Shown piece by piece: positions 20,670-33,612 of a stretch of DNA of 64,000 nt. The translations under genes were made by a program, and so were the position numbers. Source of the stretch: Sinohyriopsis cumingii (lineage: Eukaryota > Mollusca > Bivalvia > Unionida > Unionidae). Location: contig CM068831.1 of assembly GCA_028554795.2 (NCBI GenBank), positions 38,623,144-38,687,143 of the forward strand, written 5' to 3'. Under the pieces are notes generated by a model. The model did no database searches. It had not been told where the DNA came from and saw only the letters and a list, made by a program, of their open reading frames with translations. The first letter of the stretch is position 1. Each line of letters starts with the position of its first letter.

Positions 20670-23205
20670 TCAGGTCGTCAAGGTCACCAGCCAACTTCAT
20701 TATACTTTGCTGGCAGATATGTAAGCGAGCATGTAACCTTAAAGCTAAGGTTAAAGATGACGTCCTTCTTTCAAAAACCCATCCATCAACGACAACTAGG
20801 ATCAAAGTAAGCTTATTGCTGCGTGAATTATTCAAATGTAATGCATAGCGGCCTCAAACTCCGAGTCACTCTTAATGTGATACATTGTATGACTCTGTCT
20901 AATTATGTTTTTAATGATGCGAATAAACCACTTCTACATATATTAAGTTTATGGAGTGCTATTTCATACCAAACAAAGACATTTTGATCATGATTTAATG
21001 TTTCAAAACTGTAGAATAAATATGTATTTAGCAACGTCAAAATGCTAAGAGTTAAAGACGCCCTTAAGTTTCTACACGTTGTTTTTCAAATCACTTTAGA
21101 CACTCCTAGAACTAATTGGTCCTGATGCACAAACAAAGTTAAAGTCTAAAAGGATAGTGACTGTAAGAATTCAAAGAATTCGAGTGTATACAATCGTTAT
21201 TGTTGCTTCTCCTTTATAATATTTGTACATTGCAGGTAGGAATATAATAAAATGCCGCGGAAGTGTATTACGATTTATATATGCACAGTAGAGACAGATG
21301 TACCAACCGCAGATCAGCAACGAAATGATAATTCTAAAACTCGTACGTTGATAGTGTTTGTGCTTTAGCGCAACCCTCACCTAGAATTATGTTGTGCAGT
21401 CAAGTTTCATGATAAGAAATACACAGTCCGATGACACTTCTTTGTGCAGACAAAATGCGCTAATATCTAGTTTGGAGTTCTATTTTTCGACGTACATGGA
21501 TATTGTCAATTTGTTGCATAATGCATGCCATAACTAATAGTACATTGTACAGTGCTGTGCTTAAAACAGAAGTATACTAAAAGATGTAACGTTTCGTATT
21601 CAGCCGATAATGTGGAGAAATTAAAAAAAAAAAAAGCACTGTTGAATCTGAATCTAATGTTATGCATTCTGTCGCACACACACATACATTCTAAAATACA
21701 GCTTGATATTATCTACAAATTAAAAAAAAGGTCAGGCATTGGTCTTCTTCCAGTTTTAATAGTATTACCGTTGAAAAATAAAATGGCCCTTTTTTGTACA
21801 ATCGTGGAGTGCGCCAGCCAAGAATCGATTTCACGTGCATTTTGCAATAACCACTTTGTCTGCTGCAAAAAAAAAATGTTTACATCTAAACTCCTCTCAC
21901 CAAAAACTAAGATCCATAATTTTTAAACCATATTGCAAGTGTCCGCTTGAAACAGCAATTGAATTGTGCGCATCGAACTCATGATGAACAGATTATCCTA
22001 AGTTTTAAAATCGATCAGGTCAAACATCTTATTTTATTCAACTTTATACAAGATTATTAATTTAAAAAAAGTTCAAAATGTTATTATCAGTTTAGCGAAT
22101 AACTTATGGATACATAGTATAAATGAGCAATACGTAGTAAAGATGAAAACAATGCATTCTCTTCTTTGATAACCAGCACGTAAAGAGAAAACTTGTATCG
22201 GAAATCATATCACCTCTAATGGATAATACATACAGAAAATCGGAGAAAAGGGATGAAATTGTCTCAAAATTAATATAGCATTTTGTTCATATTGTATAAT
22301 GTATAATTTCATTTCAGATTAGTACAGTGCAATATTCATTATCATTTACAAGTGTGACAACTAAATAAATCTTATTGATAATTTTTCTTTAAAAAGTAGG
22401 AAACCTTTCCTCACGGAAAATACATTATTAATTAAATACGTATTTATTAAAAATGGAATCAAAATGTTATATTTTTTCAATAAGTAACATAATGCTTTTC
22501 CTGAAAAGTGTTCCATGCCGAATATGTAGAGATCGAAGAACACAAGATTACAAAACACAAGATTACAGATAAGTTACTAAACATATTGGGTAATAGCAAA
22601 GTTATCATACAGAACGAAACTGGAAACATGACAATTGTTTTTCTTATTCCATGTATTCGACATCGAACTAGATCATCAGCCAATACATGTAGTTGTTGTA
22701 GAATAACGATGAATACGACAGGTTACATAATATAACAAACTTAGGTATAGTGGATATCATCGTCATGGATATCGGACTACACATTTTGAACTGTTATCGT
22801 GGACACAGAGTGATTTAAGTTCACATAACTTTTCCAATTACAACTAATGTGTATGGCATGAGTGACGCACCCATACTACATTCTTCAAGGTTTCGCATTT
22901 GTGGGCTTCATAGAAGAAAAGCTTGAATTGTTCCTCAGAGGTGGCATTGTGGCGTATCACCTTAGATATACGGTCAAGGACTTTGATGAGTTTCGTTTTG
23001 GCCAAGACGAATATTTCGTCCTGTCTTTCAAATAATTGAGCTTTGACAAGTAATAAAATTTCCAGTCACATAAACCAGATTGCATCCTAAAGCAGTTTTG
23101 CATGATGGCTGCAAATCTTCCGCCAGATCATTAATATTTGGGTACAGCTATATATTATAATTCCTCTATGGAGTATTATGAACCATTCATGTCGAAGCTA
23201 TGATA

Positions 23206-23305
23206 AAAACATTACAATATGCATTCGTCTTGTCTCTGATTATAAAGCACTAACAAACAATGCCACCTCTGAGGAACAATTCAAGCTATATCATGCTTAT
23301 GTGTT
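23206..23305 (+). repeat. 100 bp inverted repeat, left arm (unit 2)
   Basis: Perfect reverse complement of 23961-24060; the single mismatch seen in unit 1 is absent. Confidence 0.9.
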
Positions 23306-23311
23306 TTGACC

Positions 23312-23960
23312 AATCCCGTCCCTATAAATAATTTAAGTGACACAGGAGCTTCTGAGAGTCTTTATTATCAGGTACTTCTTCTAATGAGTGTTCTTATTCA
23401 GGGAGAAAAGTGCGGCTTTGTTAATATTCACTCTATTGTGTAAATTTGTCATCAGACTTAGTCTTCAGACCCGTGACAGTCGGAACAGTGTTTTACCCGT
23501 TGAGGGCATTTGTTTATCACTTGGCAACGACCCAGCTAGACAAAAGGTTGTGGTTAATTCACTTGTAATTGACAAGACTTGTTTGGATCAGAAAGTCGAT
23601 CCAACTGAAAAAGAATTCTCTGTTTTATACCCAGCTTGTGCAGTTACCAGAGAAGAAAGCTTTTGAGAATGATATTGATAAGGAAAGTATTTCTTTATCT
23701 GACACATGTATTGATAAGGCTTTTGATGAGGTCACTTCACTCCTTGTTTGGATCAATCAAAAGGTATTGATCCCAGTTAAACTACTCATTTTCTTTTCTA
23801 AAAAGGGTGACAAACGACAATCACGGGTCATCGAATACGAAAAAGATCATAAGATCTTTTTGTTTCAAATGGCCATTAGTGAAACTGAAGCCACTGAAGT
23901 TCATGTCTGTTATTTCATTAAAAATGGAAGTCTTATTAGAAAATGGATACCTGCAAATGG
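23312..23960 (+). pseudogene. Ty3/gypsy-like protease and linker, broken (unit 2)
   Basis: Same organisation as in unit 1. The DTGAS codons are present with GGA instead of GGG. The T run near 23737 is one base shorter than in unit 1, so the linker from 23569 stays open for 138 codons into the right inverted-repeat arm. The protease itself is still split by a stop and a frameshift. Confidence 0.75.
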
Positions 23961-24060
23961 AACACATAAGCATGATATAGCTTGAATTGTTCCTCAGAGG
24001 TGGCATTGTTTGTTAGTGCTTTATAATCAGAGACAAGACGAATGCATATTGTAATGTTTT
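23961..24060 (-). repeat. 100 bp inverted repeat, right arm (unit 2)
   Basis: Inverted copy of 23206-23305, placed between the linker and the integrase zinc-finger frame as in unit 1. Confidence 0.87.
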
Positions 24061-24074
24061 GTATTGAACTGTAG

Positions 24075-24330
24075 TTCCGAAATTTTACAGACAGGAAATA
24101 CTTTGTCTGGCCCATGAAACTCATTTGGCTGGTCATTTTGGGATTAATAAGACTTATCAGAATATCTTGACTCACTTTTATTGGCCAAAAATCAAAAATG
24201 ATGTTTGTAAATACTGTTGATATTGTCATACTTATTAAATGGTAGGAAAATACAATCAGAAGATATTTATGGCTCCTATTCATGCACTGTAAGTTGCACA
24301 ACTGATTCCACTGGGAGTTGATGTCTGGGG
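24075..24330 (+). pseudogene. Ty3/gypsy-like integrase zinc-binding domain, broken (unit 2)
   Basis: HETHLAGHF and KNDVCKYC are present with the same TGA and TAA stops as in unit 1, so these stops predate the amplification. Confidence 0.8.
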
Positions 24331-26020
24331 TCTAAGAAAGGGAATGTATTTGATACATTCACTAACAAATATGGCACTTGATGATATTCTGTCTTTTGCC
24401 TAATTCGATGGCATCGACGACATGCATTAGTCCACAACTACAAATTTAAACGACGTTTGGAGCGATGCTCAAAGAAAGGCAACTTAAGATAATATATGGT
24501 TCGTGTATTCTGTATTGATACTGTGATTGTATCCTACGATTATTTTGAATATTATCTGCCATGAAAATACAAATTAACAGGTCACAAACATTTAAGAAAA
24601 CTAAAACTGCTTTAGCTGACAACTGATATCGTAATATATTGTTGGATATATGATCCAACGACTGAAATGAGCTAATGCAGCTATAAATTCGATACAGTAC
24701 ACATAAATCCCTCTTGGCTTGCTTCACATCCCGACCCAGTTAGGTCACGCATTTAAAATGAAATAATCCGATAGGCAAATGAAAAGCATTCTAGACGAGA
24801 TGAAAATGTTGACAAAATATATGCACACTTGTATAGAAAACAAAGTCGAAAATAATATTTATTAAGGCACGCTGAAACAAGTCCACAAGTAACGACAAGG
24901 CACCAAACATGTATGCACTAGTAATGTTTGAAAGTTTAACTCTGCATTAGTCTAATGTCGTTATTTGTCCGTAAACAATTTTATTGTTAGTATTCTTGAG
25001 GCTTCAATTTGTATCAGATTATGAGCAATATTTATTTATAAGCTTATATTGCAAAGTCATCAAAGACGAACAATAAACGACTAATAAATATGCACAATCA
25101 CTAGACTTTATATAGTCTGACTGGCAAGGCATCCTTTCTCTCCTTAGGTTGTATTTCAAACATGATTGCAATTTTATTAGTGTGGCTCATTTGACAACCT
25201 CTGTAATCTCCGTCATTATCAGTTGTATCAGTTGTCTATACATATAATCTTGAGCTTTAAGGACCAAATTGTCGAGGACACTTAAGAGACGCTTTAGCAT
25301 GAAAATACACGACTTTTATTAACCCTTTGGTCGTAAACGTGCGCTATAACGAGCTACTAAACACGCTCATGGCATGACTTGAGATGGCTTCTTCCAGGGA
25401 AACTAACAAAGTTTGAATATTTCTTTCATTCGTCTTCGTGTGATTGTATTTACATTTTAGGGATAGGAAGGTAACAGGAAATATTAAGACAAAAGAGAAG
25501 TGTGCTTTCGAGAGCAAGATGTTTAAAGTACATGTGTTAATGTGTGTGCAAATTATAGACCAAATTCAATAATCTTCGGAACCATGGAGACAAAGGAAAA
25601 GCTGTTCAGTAATGAAGATGCTGTATAAGCAGAAACGGATAGCCATAATTATGAAGACTTTTTTTAAAAAAAATCTGAATGTATTAAACATTAAAAGCAT
25701 CATCCTTGATTCATCCTGCAATCAGATCAGAAGTGTTTGAAAAAGCGATAATAAACAATGAAAGCACATTTTCTCATTACCTTCAATAGGTGGAATGTAG
25801 GAAAATATTGTGGGAAAACCCGCCAAGCAAGCAAGTCAAACTTTAATTCTCTGGCAACTTGATCAGTAGACGCCCGGATAAAATAATTTAATTAGTATCA
25901 TAATGTATATTTTATGAAAAATTACTTGGTTGGAGTAAGATGTTGAATTTGTTACCTTATCGAGACTAAAAATGTGTGTGTGGTTTGTATTTTAGAAGTA
26001 GAGTTACTAATTGTTCAGTC

Positions 26021-26022
<2 letters not shown>

Positions 26023-26053
<31 letters not shown>

Positions 26054-26078
26054 TAATAATAATAACAATAATAATAAT
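26023..26078 (-). repeat. (AAT)n LINE tail (unit 2)
   Basis: 56 bp, the shortest of the three copies, with two interruptions (tgataat and aacaat). It directly follows the 3' end of the minus-strand LINE. Confidence 0.8.
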
Positions 26079-27356
26079 GACTTTGTATAGCGCCTAATTT
26101 TTAGAAGCTCTAAGCGCTTTACAACATTAGATAACACATACAAGATTTAAAAAAAAACATAATGATATGATTACTAACACAAACACCATAAAATTAGAAA
26201 ACATAGAAAAAACATGCGGAGAATATTTAAGGTAGCAAACATTATTAGGTCTTTAAGTTTAATCTTGCAGTCGAAATAAGTGTTTTGAGAGCACTATTGA
26301 ATGTGATCACTGTGTCTTTGTGTCTAAGTTCATTGGGCAATTCATTCCACGTTGCTGGGCCCTGGTATGCAAAAGAACGCTGTCCATATGACTTTGTTTT
26401 CATAGCGGGAATAACGAGTATACGATTGTCAGAAGAGGAGCGTAAGTATCTTGCTGGTGTGTACACATGGGTGAGGTCGCATAGGTATGTTGGACTAGAG
26501 TCCGTCAGTGAAAAGAAGCACAGAGAACAATTTTGTGTTTGATTCTGGATCGAATGGATAGCCAGTGTAGGGTACAGAGCAGCGGGGAGGTGTGCTGTGA
26601 TCGTGGTACTCTAAGTATGATCCGAGCAGCTGTGTTTTGAACTTTTTGAAATTTTTGAAATAGATATTGTGATGAAACAGACAGAACTGAGTTACAATAA
26701 TCCAGTCTTGAAAGTACTAATGAACACACAAGTGTTTTAGTGGCATCAACTGAAAGATATTTGCGAATGGAGCTGATGCGTCTCAGCTCAAGATATGCAG
26801 CCTTGCATATGTTCATGACATGTTGGTGCAATGTGAGAGTACTGTCCAGAGTAACACCTAGGTTTCGTACTGATTGTGTGAATTTAATGTTGGTGTTGCT
26901 GATATTTATTGTTTGAGGTAAAGGATGTGAATGAGAACGTCTTTGTGTTGTAATCAGAATGGCCTCAGTTTTATCATCATTCATCTGCAGCTCGTTACAT
27001 GTCATTCATGATTTCATATCAGAAATGCACCTCTCTACACCTTGGATGGTAGCATCAACTTCAGTTGGGTGGCTGGATTTTTATATTTGGGTGTCATCAG
27101 CGTACAATTGGTGAGATACTGGATGATGATCTATGACACTTGAGAGCGGAAGAGTGTATAAAATGAAGATAACAGTTCCCTTGTGGAACACCACAACATG
27201 GATCAACTGTGCATGGGGTGTATTCCATTTGCAGACACAATTTGTGTCCTGTTGACCAAGTAGGACTTGAACCACGGTAAGGATGTTATCATGAATGCCA
27301 AATACATGCTGAAGACCGTGAAGTAAAATATCATGGTCTATTGTGTCAAATATTGT

Positions 27357-27410
27357 AGAAGTGTTCTCCATGGTATAGCAGTGTTGGGGACCAGCTTCGC
27401 ACTGCTAAAA
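27357..27410 (+). repeat. 54 bp inverted templated insertion in the LINE (unit 2)
   Basis: Reverse complement of 28128-28181 with one mismatch, located in the template arm (cgacgctgg). Confidence 0.85.
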
Positions 27411-28127
27411 ATCAAGGAGGGTGAGAACTGTAATCTTTCTGCTATCCAAAGCAGAGAGAATGTCATTAACTACTTTTAGAAGAGTAGTTTCAGTACTGTG
27501 GCAAGGGAGATATGCAGATTGTACATTGCTAAGAAGACTATTTTGAAGTCAGATGAGAACCAAGCTGGGATAGAACAACCTTTTCTAAGATTTTTGATAT
27601 GAATGGGAGATTAGAATCTGGGCGATAGTTCTTTAAATCGTTATGGTCTAGTGTTGGTTTCTTCAGCAGAGGCTTTACAATGGCAGTTTTGAAAAATGAT
27701 GGGAATTCCCCTGATGAGAGAGAGGTATTAATAACATCAGTAACATCTAAGCACTAAAGCCCCAGTGATGTTGGAATTGGATCAAGTTCACATGACTTAG
27801 GTGCACTCGTCATCAGGATTGTACGTACGAAATCCATAGAGACAGGTTCACATGCTGTTAATGGTTGCCGCTCAAATTCTGTATCGCAACTGTATGGTGA
27901 CGACGAGTCAATTGAAATTGTGGTGTAAAGTTTATCTCTAATGGTTTGTACTTTGTCACGGAAGAAATTTGCAAAGAGAGAAGGTATTTGGAAGTGGTGT
28001 AGATTTGTTCCTCTGCCATTAGCTTCTTAGTAATCTCGATGAGCTCTTTGCAGTTGGAACTTTCCATGATCTTAGTAGTGTAGTGGGCTGATTTCGCTGC
28101 ATGGACTATATTTGTGACATTCTTCTC

Positions 28128-28181
28128 TTTTAGCAGTGCGACGCTGGTCCCCAACACTGCTATACCATGGAGAACACTTCT
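28128..28181 (-). repeat. Template arm of the 54 bp inverted repeat (unit 2)
   Basis: Native LINE linker sequence matching 27357-27410 in inverted orientation except for one base. Confidence 0.85.
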
Positions 28182-29574
28182 GAATTGATACTCGGCACTT
28201 GGTAGCTGGGGCATGTTTGTCGAGCAATGAACGCAGACAGTTATCGAGTTGTTCTGCGGTAGGAGGTAAGCAAGTTGTGAGGTTAGCTTGGATGTCGTGC
28301 ATTAGTTTGGTTCTATTTATCATACAGAGATTTCTCTTAGTAGCAGATAAAGGTGGAGGGTTAGGGACTGATACGTCAAGATGGCATATAATGCAGAGGT
28401 GATGTGATGCAAAGTTCATAGGATACCAGGGAGGACCGTAGAATGTTATCATCAGGTCTATGAAGAATCCAGTCTAAAATGTGACCATGTTTATGGGTGG
28501 GTTGGTTAACTGGGTGGGTTGGTTAACTGACTGTTTGAGATTGAAGCCATTAATGGAATCTATGAGTTTTGATGTGTTTGGGTTCCCGGAACAGTCAAAG
28601 TGAAAATTGAAATCTCCAAGAATAATCAGGTTGCCACCTATAGAATTTCCATACTCCAGAAGATTCGGAAACTGCTCCAAAAAAGTGAGATTCAGTCATC
28701 TTGTTTTTTCTACTAGGAGGAGGGCAGTATAGGCAGAAAATATGGACTGACCTTTGCTCCAGTGTGAGTGTGGTTTGGACTAGTTCCAACAATGTGTGGT
28801 CGAAATTGAATGTTGTGGTGTGGTTAAGACGTTTGATCATGGAGTTCTTTGTGATGATAGCAATTCCACTTACGCATGAGTTACGTGGAAACGACTTGAT
28901 GGAGTAACCAGTGGGTGTTAGATTTGCACACTTGGGCTCATTGCCTGATGTTTTTAGCCATGTTTCTGTCAGGAAAAAGACGTCAATATTCTGGTCGTTG
29001 ATAAAATTAACTATTCTGTGCGCTTTTGCGGTGGTCCTACTGATTGGGCATTGAACAATGCAATTCGCAGAGGTATCTCTCGGATAGTTGACACGAAGGT
29101 TGATTTTAATTAGGTTATCTAAATTAACAGTCGAATTTTTAAATTGTCGAGCCGAAAAGGGCATAAGGGAGATAACTGGAATACTTCTTCCTGTTCTACG
29201 CCGGCCAACTTTGAAACAACTTTTCTCTTTTCGCTTCTTTTTACATTTAGGTAATGATGGATGCAGTCCCAGTTCGTTTAGTCTAGAGCACAATGTAGTG
29301 TGGAGAGCCAAGGAGTGGTCATTTAAAGCAATTAATGAGGGTCCATCAAAGCATAAACGGGTTGACTGGTGAGTATCACGTGATGGCGGTTTGTTCAAAT
29401 GGAAGTTGTAGTAGTGGAGCAAGACAGCTGAGAAAAAGTCTAATTGTTCTCGTTTCCAAAACAAGGAGATGAAGAAACACATACGAACTGAACAGCCAAT
29501 ACATAATGAACACAGAAACGCAGACGAAGACAGCCACCGAGCACAAATATCATGAAAACGGCACAAAAACGGAA

Positions 29575-29896
29575 CAGCTGCATCAAGCCGGTTAAGCAAT
29601 AGCGGCCATCTTTGTGATATCACTAATATGTATACAGCATGACAGTTTATCGTGTTATCTAGCATTGGGGCATCATGCCACAGACATGTATTATGTCCCA
29701 CCCAGTCACATTATCCTGACACCAGACCAACCAGTCCTAACACTAACTTCTTAACGCTGAGCATCTTGCAGGGCAGATGCTAGTACCGTCTCTGCTAGTA
29801 CCGTATCTGGTATGACTCGGCCGCAATTCCAACTCACGACCTCCGGCGCCGAGGAGGACGCTCTAACCACAATGCCACCGGAGAGGTCCCCGAGAG
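29575..29896 (-). mobile_element. tRNA-derived SINE (unit 2)
   Basis: Box A-like sequence at 29859-29869 and box B-like at 29823-29835 (minus-strand sense). The A run at the junction with the LINE is two bases shorter than in unit 1, which lets a reading frame pass from the SINE body into the LINE. Confidence 0.8.
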
Positions 29897-29967
29897 TAAA
29901 TAAGTCACTATATATAATGGGCAGTTCTATAGATCTATGGTTAAAATAATGCAATGATAGCACGTCA

Positions 29968-32207
29968 TCACTGGGTGGATGTCTTTATCGATGAATTCGA
30001 CAGCCAGGGTGGAAGGCCTCCAAAATGAGCTTCATGACCAGGGCGTCGCAAATAATATCGGTGGACTTCGGCTGTGATCATCCAGTCAGGAGTGGAATGA
30101 ACTCCTCCAGGCTGTATCTTGCCCTTAACACACCACGTGAAGACATCTAGCATATCGGATCGGTCACAACCCGGGTCAGCAGTGACCTCACCTGCCGCTG
30201 CACACCAGGACGAAAGTGACAAGCATGGTGCACCCACTGTCAAATTCAATGGAGAGACAACATCATTATCGGTACATGGAACGTTTGAACAGTGAGAGAT
30301 ATGGAAAATTAGAAAAGACTTAGACATGAGTTAGAAAAGGCACTACTGTATCATTATTGGTCTCTGCTACGTGGCTAGATTAAAACTTTGGCGAAATAAG
30401 AACAGAAGAAGGACATAAGCTTCGCTTCAGCCGATGAGGGACAAACACAATCATGGCGTTGTATTTCTTGTGAACAGCATAATGTGTTGCTGCCCAGTCT
30501 CAAACAGACTTATTACCATCCGTCCGAGGGCGGCTCCCTTTTAATATCACAATTATATTGTGTACCGACGCCTAACTATGATGAAAGCGAACTGTAGAAT
30601 GTTATAATCAACTGCAAGATGTCATTGACAAATCGTCCCCCAAAAAAAGATTCGTTTTGTACAAGGAGACTGGAATGCAAAGGTAGGAGTTGATTCACAG
30701 ACAAACTGGCAAAGGATTTGTGGACCCTTCTGCAATGTAGAGACAAATGAAAGTGGACTCAGGCTTTTGGACATTGCCGCCTACAACAATCTTGTGCTAA
30801 CCATCACGTTCGGCCCTCACAAAGGATATTGAAGATGGGCCTGGCACGGTCCAAACGGACAATATCACAACCAGACCGACTCCATCTTGGTGACAAGACG
30901 ATTCAGCACGGGACTCAATATCGCAATAACGCAACGTTTCCCATGAGCAGATATTGGAATTGATCATGATATATTAAAAGTGATCAAAACGCAGTACCAA
31001 CCAAGAATAACCAATAAGTACGAGAAAAGCACAGGAGTCTAGATAGAAAGACAATGCTTTGAAATCCAAGACAGTCAAAGCAGAAACGTTAGCACGATGG
31101 ATACCAGCTGGTGAAAGATCTCACATATCTTAAACAAGTACCACCATCCAAGACAAGTCAGGAAAATGGCCCACAGAAGATCAAGAGATCCTCAAACAAT
31201 TGGCAGAATACTGCTCACAATTTTACAATTATAAAACCCAAGGAGACCCAACAGTATTAAAGCACCTTCCAGCAAAATAAATTGATGACAACACCATTCT
31301 TCGTGAGCAAGGAGAAACTGCAGTTAGGTCAGTAAAGACAGAAAATTCAGCTGGCGTTGACAACATGCCAGCAGAACTCATTCAAATAGGAAGAGAAAAG
31401 ATAGTCACTGTCCTAAAAACAATCTGCAACAAGTTATTGCAGACAGTAGAATGACCCAAAACATGTACTCAACCTTTGGTCATCGTGCTCCCCAAGAAAG
31501 GAAACCTGCAGTTATTTCAAAACCACAACACCGTCAGTCTGATCAGCCGCCCAAGCGAAGTCATGCTGAAGACGAAAGACTCAAGCAGAGACTTTTTTGC
31601 TGAAGAGCAAGCAGGTTTTCGAGAAATAAGGAGCATAAAGAAACAAATATTCAATATCAGACTCCTTTGAGAGAAACACTTTTAGCATCAGCAAAATCTG
31701 TACCATGCCATCAAAGCTTTCAAGAAGGTCGAACAACAGTTGGAAGTCAAACAGGGTTGCATACTGCCACATACACTCCTCAGCAATGTTTTGGAAAGGA
31801 TCGGAGGAAGAACAACCACCAAACTTCGCTTTATAGATGATAGTGATGGATTAACAGGAGATAAAAAAGAAGTACTTTCTGACTTGGGTGACAAACAACA
31901 CCAATGGTACCAGTGCAGAAATAAAAGTACTTAGACAGAAGCTGGAAACAGTCACAAGTTTCAGGTACTTGTGAGCTGTTATGAAAGATGAGGACTCAAA
32001 ACTAGAATTACTTAGCAGGATTGCCCGGACAACAGCAGCAATAACAAGCTTGAGGCCAATATGGAAGGATACAAACATTGCTATTGCTTCCATTGACACT
32101 CACATCAGATCTACAGAACAGGATTCATTGAAATGAGATGCTTCCGCAAGATCTTCGGAATCGCATACATTGACCATGTATCTAACGCTCAGATAGGCAG
32201 AAAATAA
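29968..32207 (+). mobile_element. RTE-like LINE, degenerate (unit 2)
   Basis: Same fragments and order as at 9301. The catalytic block reads RFIDDSDGL instead of RFTDDSDGL. The offset from unit 1 stays constant across the element, so the two copies carry no net length difference here. Confidence 0.85.
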
Positions 32208-33503
32208 AAAAAATAAAAAATCTCGCGCCAAATTAGTAAGGTATCGATTTATATTGAACAAAATCACGGCCATTTTTACAAAGGCGTATATAAGGAAATG
32301 TTTGTTTGGCTGAATGACATAAGTGCATAATGTGGTGTATTGAATGCATAGTTTTGGCTATAAAATATAATTAAATTTTGCTAGTACACTTTGGAGTGCG
32401 ATAATCACTAGTATTAAGCAGAAGTGAATGCCTCAGGACTACCTTCTTTCTTACAATTTACTACTGTTTGCATAATATTCAGGAATACAATATTCCTTAA
32501 GAAAATTATATTAGATATATATACCGGAAATGTTGTTATCCACGTTTTCTAACATGAGACATTACAGAAAATTCTCAGATAGTATTGACAGATTGTGTTA
32601 TGTAAGAGCTATATTCAATTCATGTAGGATGAATCTCTCAATAATAATATTTGGCGAATTCAACCGCATTTTCTAAAGAAAATGCTAGGCACCACAAACT
32701 GCACGTTCCTTGGTGAATACATAATGATACACATTTCCTGAAACAACGTAGATGTTACGTATTTTATACTACGGGATTAGTTAGATCTAGACTGGGGATA
32801 AACTATAGTTTTCTTAATACATAATATTTCCTTAGGTGCGATCACTTCTAAATATTATGCGAATTTGTTTCAATAAAAAAAACGAAATTCGAAATTGCTT
32901 TGTCTATTTGTCTTAACCAAAACATCAGGAAATAGTACTACTATGGCTACTGATACAACTGCTACGACAACTACCACTATTATAACTCAAAGTGCATTAG
33001 AAAATGCTACTTCTACTACAGTTGCTAAATTCCTAAATCATGCACTCATGCTACCATTACTGCAGCGACTACTACTGCTGCAACAATCAATATTAATAAT
33101 ACTAATATTACTATAAGCAAACACATAAAATATTGCACGTTATATTTATTCATGTGTTCAGAAATATATTCCAGGTTTTCTCTTTGGAATATTCATATCT
33201 TGTTTACACTGTGTTAGGAGATTAGATCATGTTCAATATAGTGGCATTTTGCAACACCAGATTAAATAATAAGTTCAAAATATATATATACACAATATTA
33301 AATTTTATAATTGTCTTTACTTTATATAATTTATGTTTGATTTTTTTCAGACGTAATGTCTTTATTATCAGAATATAATGGTAAAATACGACATTTTACG
33401 TTTTCTTTGTTTATTGTATCACCCAATGAGTACTGATTTTTATTTTCAAATACACGAAATATTGCATTAAATTCAGTCCAATTCATTTGTAATTAGTAGC
33501 ACT

Positions 33504-33612
33504 TGAATAATAATAATAATAATAATAATGATACTAACAAAAATAATAATAATAATAAAACAGCATTAAAAGTACTACTACTACTATTGGTACTACTGCT
33601 ACTACTGTTACT
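33504..33612. repeat. Compound (AAT)n / (ACT)n microsatellite (unit 2)
   Basis: The AAT tract is interrupted by gatactaac and followed by ACT repeats. It matches unit 3 and differs in length from unit 1. Confidence 0.9.

Larger units (their letters stand above)
26079..29573 (-). mobile_element. CR1/L2-like LINE, degenerate (unit 2)
   Basis: Same element as at 5409. Private changes: an 11 bp insertion near 28353 in the linker, an extra A near 28680 in the endonuclease, and several substitutions between about 27.7 and 28.6 kb. A 14 bp deletion shared with unit 3 (near 29103) joins the upstream basic frame to the downstream endonuclease frame, so 29701-28595 is open for 368 codons. The extra A near 28680 shifts the end of that frame before the GDFN motif. 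Confidence 0.88.
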
